DNA of 46,918 bases from NCBI GenBank assembly GCA_045636125.1, contig JAZTWX010000007.1, forward strand, positions 1 to 46,918. Direction: 5' to 3'. Of this stretch, positions 41,861 to 46,918 are shown in pieces. Positions within the stretch are counted from its first letter, which is position 1; each line of letters begins with the position of its first letter. A program made the position numbers and the translations under genes. This DNA comes from HGM04593 sp045636125. GTDB lineage: Bacteria > Bacteroidota > Bacteroidia > Bacteroidales > Bacteroidaceae. The notes beneath the pieces are model-generated. The model saw only the letters and a list, made by a program, of their open reading frames with translations. It searched no databases and had not been told where the DNA came from.

Positions 41861-41868
41861 GAAGATAC
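41861..41868 (-). promoter_or_regulatory. -7 box for the argS operon
   Basis: TATCTTCG on the - strand, 50 bases before argS. No good -33 partner was found. Confidence 0.4.
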
Positions 41869-42014
41869 AAAATATATGCGACTTTTTGCTCCGGTTCTTT
41901 TTCTAAATTGCGTGTTTTTTGTGTTTTTTCTCTCTTGCTGTGCGAATGGTGATTAAAAAAACTGAAATTGTGCTAAAAATACCATTGTCTGCTCCCTGTG
42001 CGCTGTGTCGCTCA

Positions 42015-42046
42015 TTTGTTTCTGTCGGATGTTTGTATTATCTTCG
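42015..42046 (+). promoter_or_regulatory. Promoter for the rhomboid pair
   Basis: TTTG (42015-42018), 20 bases, TATCTTCG (42039-42046), just 16 bases before the first rhomboid start, so the leader is very short. Confidence 0.65.
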
Positions 42047-42062
42047 CGCTGTTTTTCAAAAA

Positions 42063-42749
42063 ATGGATATGAATCAATTACCTGTTGTAACAAAGAACCT
42101 TATAGCGATTAACGTTCTTATGTTTTTCGCAACTTGGGTGTTCCGGAGCAAGGGAATAAACCTTGAGAATTGGCTCTCGCTGCATTTCTTCCTTGCCGAG
42201 GATTTTCACCCCTATCAGCTAATAACCTATATGTTTATGCACGGTGGCTTTACTCACCTGTTTTTCAATATGTTCGCGCTTTTTATGTTCGGGCGTGTGT
42301 TGGAGACCGTGTGGGGTGGCAAACGCTTCCTCATCTACTATTTTGTTACGGGAATAGGTGCGGCTGTAATTCAGGAACTTGTGCAGTATGGCTATTATGC
42401 GGCCTATCTTTCGGAGTATCAGAATGTGAACCTTGCGGGCACTATAATTCCAATGTCGGCCTACCTTAATTTGTGGAAAACTGTGGGTGCGTCGGGTGCG
42501 GTCTACGGCATCCTGCTCGCTTTTGCAATGATGTTCCCCAACGAGCGTATGTTCATAATACCTTTCCCCTTTCCCATAAAGGCGAAATATTTTGTAATCA
42601 TCTTCTGCGCAATTGAGCTTCTTTTGGGGTTGAGCAATAATGCGAGCGACAATGTGGCCCATTTTGCCCATTTGGGTGGAATGCTTTTCGGCTTTGTGCT
42701 TGTGCTCCTGTGGAGAAAGAAAAACGAGATAGGAGGTCCTTATGTTTAA
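42063..42749 (+). CDS. Rhomboid intramembrane serine protease (first)
   Basis: A 229-residue rhomboid with six or so membrane helices. The catalytic Ser144 lies in GASGAVYG and the catalytic His203 in AHLGG; the helix-2 motif HGGFTHLFFNMFALFMFG gives the oxyanion His and Asn. It cleaves substrates inside the membrane; natural targets are unknown. The open frame starts upstream at 41919, but that part overlaps the promoter and reads as non-protein, so ATG 42063 (MDMNQLPVVTKNL) is chosen; ATG 42069 is an alternative. It overlaps the second rhomboid gene by 8 bases. Confidence 0.9.
   Translation: MDMNQLPVVTKNLIAINVLMFFATWVFRSKGINLENWLSLHFFLAEDFHPYQLITYMFMHGGFTHLFFNMFALFMFGRVLETVWGGKRFLIYYFVTGIGAAVIQELVQYGYYAAYLSEYQNVNLAGTIIPMSAYLNLWKTVGASGAVYGILLAFAMMFPNERMFIIPFPFPIKAKYFVIIFCAIELLLGLSNNASDNVAHFAHLGGMLFGFVLVLLWRKKNEIGGPYV
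42731..42736 (+). promoter_or_regulatory. Canonical Shine-Dalgarno for the second rhomboid
   Basis: AGGAGG sits 5 bases before ATG 42742, within the last codons of the first rhomboid gene. Full SD sites are unusual in Bacteroidota, so this may secure reinitiation at the overlap. Confidence 0.6.
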
Positions 42750-43632
42750 GAATCTGTATAAGAAATTTTGCGACGAAAATATTGTAGGGCGTTTCATTTA
42801 TGCCAATGTCGCAATTTACATAATCGTCGCTTTCATCGGGGTTTTTGCGACGCTTTTCAATGTCAACTCTCCTGTGGATGAGTATATGAGATGGCTTGAA
42901 TTCCCCGCTTCGGCAGGGCAGTTCGTGTGCCAGCCGTGGTCGATTCTCACCTATATGTTCCTGCACGGGCAGGTGATGCACATTCTGTGGAATATGCTCG
43001 TTCTCTATGGTTTCGGGCGCATTTTCCTCTCATTCTTCTCTCTCCGCCATTTCGTGGGTGTCTATCTGCTTGGCGGTATGATGGGTGCGCTCTTCTTTAT
43101 GGCAGCGTTCAATGTTTTCCCCCATTTCGACGGTGTGGTGGAGAAGTCTTATCTTGTGGGTGCGTCGGCAGCGGTGATTGCGGTGATTGTAGCCTCGGCG
43201 GTGCGTAGCCCCAACTACACGGTGAACCTTGTGTTCTTCGGCTCAATGCGACTTGTAACCATCGCTGTAATTTCGGTGGTTATATCTCTGCTGATGCTTG
43301 CGGGTGAAAATGCCGGTGGAAATTTTGCCCATCTTGGAGGAGCGTTTGCCGGGTGGCTGTTTGCCTTTATGCTCAATAAAGGCACCGATATTACGGCGTG
43401 GATTAACAAAATCATCGATTTCTTCGCTACTTTTGGCCGAAAGAGACCGGCCCGCAACCGTGCCAATTTCAAGTATTCTAAGGGTGGCCGCGCTGCCGAC
43501 TACGAATATAATGCGCGCAAGAAAAAAGAGAGTGACGAGGTTGACCGCATACTCGAAAAAGTGAAAGCCGGCGGTTATTCTTCGCTTACCGAAGATGAGA
43601 AAAAACGCCTTTTCGACGCTTCGGGCAAGTAA
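42742..43632 (+). CDS. Rhomboid intramembrane serine protease (second) with C-terminal tail
   Basis: A 296-residue rhomboid. Catalytic Ser142 lies in GASAAV (Ala instead of the usual Gly after Ser) and His197 in AHLGG; the helix-2 motif is LHGQVMHILWNMLVLYGFG. After the membrane part (about residue 215) comes a basic linker (GRKRPARNRANFKYSKGG) and a helical end (DEVDRILEKVKAGGYSSLTEDEKKRLF), a domain often seen at the end of Bacteroidota rhomboids (DUF6576). Paired rhomboids suggest they form a functional unit or divide substrates. Confidence 0.9.
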   Translation: MFKNLYKKFCDENIVGRFIYANVAIYIIVAFIGVFATLFNVNSPVDEYMRWLEFPASAGQFVCQPWSILTYMFLHGQVMHILWNMLVLYGFGRIFLSFFSLRHFVGVYLLGGMMGALFFMAAFNVFPHFDGVVEKSYLVGASAAVIAVIVASAVRSPNYTVNLVFFGSMRLVTIAVISVVISLLMLAGENAGGNFAHLGGAFAGWLFAFMLNKGTDITAWINKIIDFFATFGRKRPARNRANFKYSKGGRAADYEYNARKKKESDEVDRILEKVKAGGYSSLTEDEKKRLFDASGK

Positions 43633-43657
43633 CGGAAATCTATCTTATTGCTTAAAG

Positions 43658-43691
43658 AATAGCACTCTGCCGGGTGCTATTTTTTCTTTTT
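43658..43691 (+). terminator. Terminator after the rhomboid pair
   Basis: AATAGCAC (43658-43665) pairs with GTGCTATT (43674-43681), followed by TTTTTCTTTTTT. Confidence 0.8.
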
Positions 43692-43748
43692 TACCCCGAG
43701 AACCAAAGATTTGTGCCCGCTACTTATATATTATTAAGAAAAATATGC

Positions 43749-43756
43749 TATATTTG
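43749..43756 (+). promoter_or_regulatory. -7 box for secDF
   Basis: TATATTTG fits TAnnTTTG, 51 bases before the secDF start. The -33 region is AT-rich without a clear TTTG. Confidence 0.5.
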
Positions 43757-43807
43757 CGCGCATTTGAAAGCAACGACAAAATACATTAAACAATAAATTT
43801 TATAAAA

Positions 43808-46756
43808 ATGCAGAACAAAGGATTTGTAAAAGTTTTTGCGCTCCTGCTTACACTGGTGTGCTTGTTCTACCTCTCGTTCTCTTTCGTGACATCTTACCAT
43901 ATGGGTAAGGCGGCTGAGGACCCCAAGGGCGAGCAGCACTATCTCGATTCAATGCTTAACGAGAAGGTGTGGCTTGGTGTTTACACCTTGAAGCAGAGCC
44001 GCGAAATGGAGATTGGTCTCGGACTCGATCTCAAAGGTGGTATGAATGTCATTATGGAGGTATCGGTTCCCGATGTTGTAAAAGCACTCGCCGACCACAA
44101 GAATGACGCAGAGTTTAACCAGGCTGTTGAGGCTGCCCGCGTTGCAGCCGTTACAAGCGGTAAAGATTATATAACCCTTTTCGTTGAGGAGTATAAGAAG
44201 CTTGCGCCCGAGAGCAGTCTTGCTTCAATCTTTGCTACACAGCAGTTGAAGGACAAGGTTACAACCCGCTCGACCGACGAAGAGGTTACTGAGGTATTGC
44301 GCACCGAGGTGCAGGCTGCCATCGACAACTCATTCAATGTGTTGCGTACACGTATCGACCGTTTCGGCGTTGTACAGCCCAACATCCAGACTCTCGAAGG
44401 CTCTATGGGCCGCATTATGATTGAGCTCCCCGGTGTTAAGGAGCCCGAGCGCGTGCGCAAATTGTTGCAGGGTTCGGCTAACCTCGAATTCTGGGATACT
44501 TACAATGCATCGGAGATTATCCCCGCTATTGCTGCTGCCGATTCAAAGCTCGCGGTAATTGAGCAGAGCACAACTGCAGAGACACCTGCGGCTGAGGCTA
44601 AAACTGCCGAGGATGCCGATATTGAGGCTGCTATCAGCGCTGAGACAGCAACAGAGGGCGAGGCTGCCAATGTTGAGGCTATCAAGAAACAGCACCCCGT
44701 TCTTTCTCGCCTGCAGCTCGTTCAGAACAACGCGGTAGGTAGCGTTGTCGGTTACGCTCATTACAGCGACACTGCAGCAATCAACAAATACCTCTCTTCT
44801 CCCGAATTCAAGAGCGTGGCTCCCCGTGACCTCCGTCTCTATTGGGGTGTTGAGGCTGTTGACCGCGAGACAAGCAACCAGATATACGAGCTTTACGCAA
44901 TAAAGGTTGCACAGCGCAACGGTCGTGCTCCCATTGAGGGCGATGTTATTGTTGATGCTGCCGACTCTTTCGACCAGTATGGCCGTCCCTGCGTTACAAT
45001 GTCGATGAACACCGACGGTGCACGCCGTTGGGCACAGCTCACAAAGGCCAACATCAACAAGGCTATCGCAATCGTTCTCGACGGTTATGTATGCAGCGCA
45101 CCTATGGTGAACTCTGAAATTACCGGCGGACGTTCTGAAATTACCGGTAACTTCACCATTGAAACAACAAAGGACCTTGCCAACGTGCTCCGTTCGGGTA
45201 AGATGCCCGCGCCTGCGCGTATAGTACAAGAGGATATCGTAGGTCCTTCACTCGGTCAGGAGTCTATCAACCAGGGCTTGATGTCGTTCATCTTTGCGTT
45301 CATCCTTCTTATGGTATATATGTGCGCAATCTACGGCCTTATTCCCGGTGCTGTTGCTAACGCAGCATTGCTTATGAACCTCTTCTTTACACTTGGTGTG
45401 CTTGCATCGTTCCAGGCTGCCCTCACAATGTCGGGTATTGCAGGTATCGTGCTCACATTGGGTATGGCTGTCGATGCCAACGTGCTCATCTATGAGCGCG
45501 CAAAAGAGGAACTCCGTGCAGGAAAGAACACTCGCGCTGCTCTTGCCGACGGTTACAAGAATGCTTTCTCGGCAATCTTCGACTCTAACTTTACATCAAT
45601 AATCACAGGTGTCATCCTCTTCTACTTCGGTACAGGCCCCATCCGTGGTTTTGCCACCACACTCATCATAGGTCTTCTCTGCTCGTTCTTCACAGCAGTG
45701 TTCCTCACACGTGTGGTTTATGAGCACTTTATGAACAAGGGCAAGTGGCTTAACCTCTCATTTGTGACAAAGCTTTCGAAGAACCTGATGCTTGGCACAA
45801 ACTACAATTTCATCAAGGCTGCTAAACCTTACAGCATTGTTCTTGGCGTTGTTATTGTGGCAATGGCTCTCTCTCTGGGCGTACGTGGCTTGAGCCAGAG
45901 CATCGACTTTACCGGTGGACGCAACTTTGTTGTTCAGTTCGAGAAAAAGGTTGAGCCCGAAACTGTCCGCGCTCTTCTCCGCGAGAAGATTACCGAGGAT
46001 AACGTACAGGCTATTGCTCTTGGTACCGACGGAAAGACTATTCGTATCACAACCAACTACCGCATTATGGACGAGTCGGCTACTGTGGATGCCGAAATCG
46101 AGAAGTTCCTCTACGACGCCTTTATGGAGGCAGGTTTGTTGAGCGAGGGTCTTACACTCGACACTTTCACCGACTATGATAACCGCGCAGGCGGCTCAAT
46201 CATCAGCTCGCAGAAGGTAGGTCCCAGTATTGCCGAGGATATTAAGGACAGCGCAATTGTGTCGGTTATTCTGGCTCTTGTTGCTATCTTCCTCTACATC
46301 CTTGTCCGTTTCCGCAATGTGGCTTACAGCATCGGTTCAATCACAGCTCTTGCAAGCGACGTGTTCCTCATCATCGGTTGCTACTCGCTCTGCTATGGCT
46401 GGTTGCCCATTTCGTTGGAGATTGACCAGACCTTCATCGGTGCCATCCTCACCGCTATCGGTTACTCAATCAACGACAAGGTGGTTATCTTCGACCGCGT
46501 ACGTGAGTACTCTTACCTCTATCCCAAGCGCGACAAGTACAGCTTGTTCAATGACTCGCTGAACACAACCCTCGCACGTACAATCAACACATCTTTCAGT
46601 ACATTGGTTGTGTTGTTGTCAATCTTCATCCTGGGTGGCGACAGCATTCGCAGCTTCTCGTTTGCAATGATTCTGGGTGTTGTATTCGGTACACTCTCTT
46701 CGTTGTACGTTGCAGCTCCCATTGCTTACAAGTTTATTTCAAAAGGTAAGAAATAA
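43808..46756 (+). CDS. secDF: SecD-SecF fusion protein translocase subunit
   Basis: A 982-residue fusion of SecD and SecF, RND-type membrane proteins that use the proton gradient to pull exported proteins through SecYEG. The first helix is near 5-25, LGLDLKGGMNVIMEV lies at about 70-85, the SecD P1/P4 domain fills to about 480, and six helices follow with the diagnostic DANVLIYERAKEEL (about 556-569). SecF begins near 680 (IDFTGGRNFVVQF) and ends in its helices with GYSINDKVVIFDRVRE (about 885-900). A low-complexity acidic/Ala insertion (about 255-295, nucleotides 44570-44690) lies within the periplasmic domain. Codon use shows high expression. Confidence 0.96.
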   Translation: MQNKGFVKVFALLLTLVCLFYLSFSFVTSYHMGKAAEDPKGEQHYLDSMLNEKVWLGVYTLKQSREMEIGLGLDLKGGMNVIMEVSVPDVVKALADHKNDAEFNQAVEAARVAAVTSGKDYITLFVEEYKKLAPESSLASIFATQQLKDKVTTRSTDEEVTEVLRTEVQAAIDNSFNVLRTRIDRFGVVQPNIQTLEGSMGRIMIELPGVKEPERVRKLLQGSANLEFWDTYNASEIIPAIAAADSKLAVIEQSTTAETPAAEAKTAEDADIEAAISAETATEGEAANVEAIKKQHPVLSRLQLVQNNAVGSVVGYAHYSDTAAINKYLSSPEFKSVAPRDLRLYWGVEAVDRETSNQIYELYAIKVAQRNGRAPIEGDVIVDAADSFDQYGRPCVTMSMNTDGARRWAQLTKANINKAIAIVLDGYVCSAPMVNSEITGGRSEITGNFTIETTKDLANVLRSGKMPAPARIVQEDIVGPSLGQESINQGLMSFIFAFILLMVYMCAIYGLIPGAVANAALLMNLFFTLGVLASFQAALTMSGIAGIVLTLGMAVDANVLIYERAKEELRAGKNTRAALADGYKNAFSAIFDSNFTSIITGVILFYFGTGPIRGFATTLIIGLLCSFFTAVFLTRVVYEHFMNKGKWLNLSFVTKLSKNLMLGTNYNFIKAAKPYSIVLGVVIVAMALSLGVRGLSQSIDFTGGRNFVVQFEKKVEPETVRALLREKITEDNVQAIALGTDGKTIRITTNYRIMDESATVDAEIEKFLYDAFMEAGLLSEGLTLDTFTDYDNRAGGSIISSQKVGPSIAEDIKDSAIVSVILALVAIFLYILVRFRNVAYSIGSITALASDVFLIIGCYSLCYGWLPISLEIDQTFIGAILTAIGYSINDKVVIFDRVREYSYLYPKRDKYSLFNDSLNTTLARTINTSFSTLVVLLSIFILGGDSIRSFSFAMILGVVFGTLSSLYVAAPIAYKFISKGKK

Positions 46757-46780
46757 TAGATAAAAGCATACAACAAAAAA

Positions 46781-46819
46781 GAGGGTGACCCAAAAGTAAA
46801 ATTGGGTTACCCTTCTTCA
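46781..46819 (+). terminator. Terminator after secDF
   Basis: AGGGTGACCCAA (46782-46793) pairs with TTGGGTTACCCT (46802-46813) with one G-T pair, followed by a T-rich stretch. Confidence 0.75.
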
Positions 46820-46862
46820 TTTTATCAGTTCAGCGTTCAAATTGACATATGATAATAAAAAT

Positions 46863-46897
46863 ATAGCTATTCCATTGATAAACATTGGAATAGCTAT
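46863..46897. repeat. Perfect 12-base inverted repeat at the window end
   Basis: ATAGCTATTCCA (46863-46874) and TGGAATAGCTAT (46886-46897) are exact complements around an 11-base loop, followed by TGTTTATTT. It could be a terminator for a gene to the right on the - strand, or part of a repeat; the window ends too soon to tell. Confidence 0.55.
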
Positions 46898-46918
46898 TGT
46901 TTATTTGGGAAATTTTTA

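Noticed and set aside
41919..42062. N-terminal extension of the first rhomboid
   Set aside because: This part contains the promoter boxes (42015-42046), and its translation is Cys-rich and unlike any rhomboid start.
1..46918. CRISPR array, prophage, insertion sequence or toxin-antitoxin pair
   Set aside because: No regularly spaced direct repeats, transposase, integrase, phage structural or small paired toxin genes were found on either strand.

Overview
The window is a stretch of core chromosome from a Gram-negative member of the Bacteroidota, most likely order Bacteroidales. Four things point there: the gene content (a SecD-SecF fusion, an RNase HI with an N-terminal viroplasmin domain, a recQ-guaB-PPIase-surA-ostA-mutL cluster, a BspA-type leucine-rich-repeat protein, paired rhomboids); the promoters, which fit the Bacteroidota pattern TTTG / 19-21 bases / TAnnTTTG rather than -35/-10; the near absence of Shine-Dalgarno sequences; and machinery for an asymmetric outer membrane. 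I cannot name a genus from sequence alone. I see no phage, insertion sequence, CRISPR array or conjugative element.

Layout. 1-980: a gene-free, hairpin-rich stretch with pieces resembling the 3' end of 5S rRNA and one clear terminator. 981-5347 (+): an orphan sensor kinase, then DUF177-rpmF, then era-der. 5468-6676 (+): a BspA-like repeat protein. 6758-8259 (-): mlaE-mlaF lipid transporter genes, divergent from lptB (8438-9226, +). 9450-12718 (+): tig-clpP-clpX. 12880-24137 (+): recQ, guaB, three SurA/PpiC-type periplasmic folding factors, an OstA/LptA-like protein, a small membrane-anchored protein and mutL, closely spaced and probably one long operon. 24373-25515 (+): an OmpA-family protein with a long leader. 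25798-25963: two identical tRNA-Val(TAC) genes with their own promoter and terminator.

26206-31288 (+): purB, an RsuA/RluB-type pseudouridine synthase, asnS and manC. 31346-32326 (-): a lytic transglycosylase, convergent with manC across a perfect 52-base palindrome. 32518-36759 (+): a THUMP-domain RNA methyltransferase, purD, a polytopic membrane protein and a YqaA/DedA-type membrane protein. 36768-41810 (-): an operon read argS, rnhA, a phosphoethanolamine-transferase-like enzyme, and a radical SAM protein. 42063-43632 (+): two overlapping rhomboid proteases. 43808-46756 (+): secDF, then terminator-like hairpins.

Two themes dominate. One is envelope building: SecDF exports, SurA-like proteins fold, LptB and the OstA-like protein serve LPS transport, MlaEF moves phospholipid, and the EptA-like enzyme decorates lipid A or core. 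The other is protein synthesis and quality control (Era, Der, L32, YceD-like protein, AsnS, ArgS, tRNA-Val, RNA-modifying enzymes, trigger factor, ClpXP) plus purine synthesis (guaB, purB, purD). I found no convincing new multi-gene system. The best leads are the structured DNA at 1-980, the missing fabH between rpmF and era, a MutL whose endonuclease motif is degraded, disordered Arg/Gly-rich tails on two RNA-modifying enzymes, and two very long perfect palindromes acting as two-way terminators.
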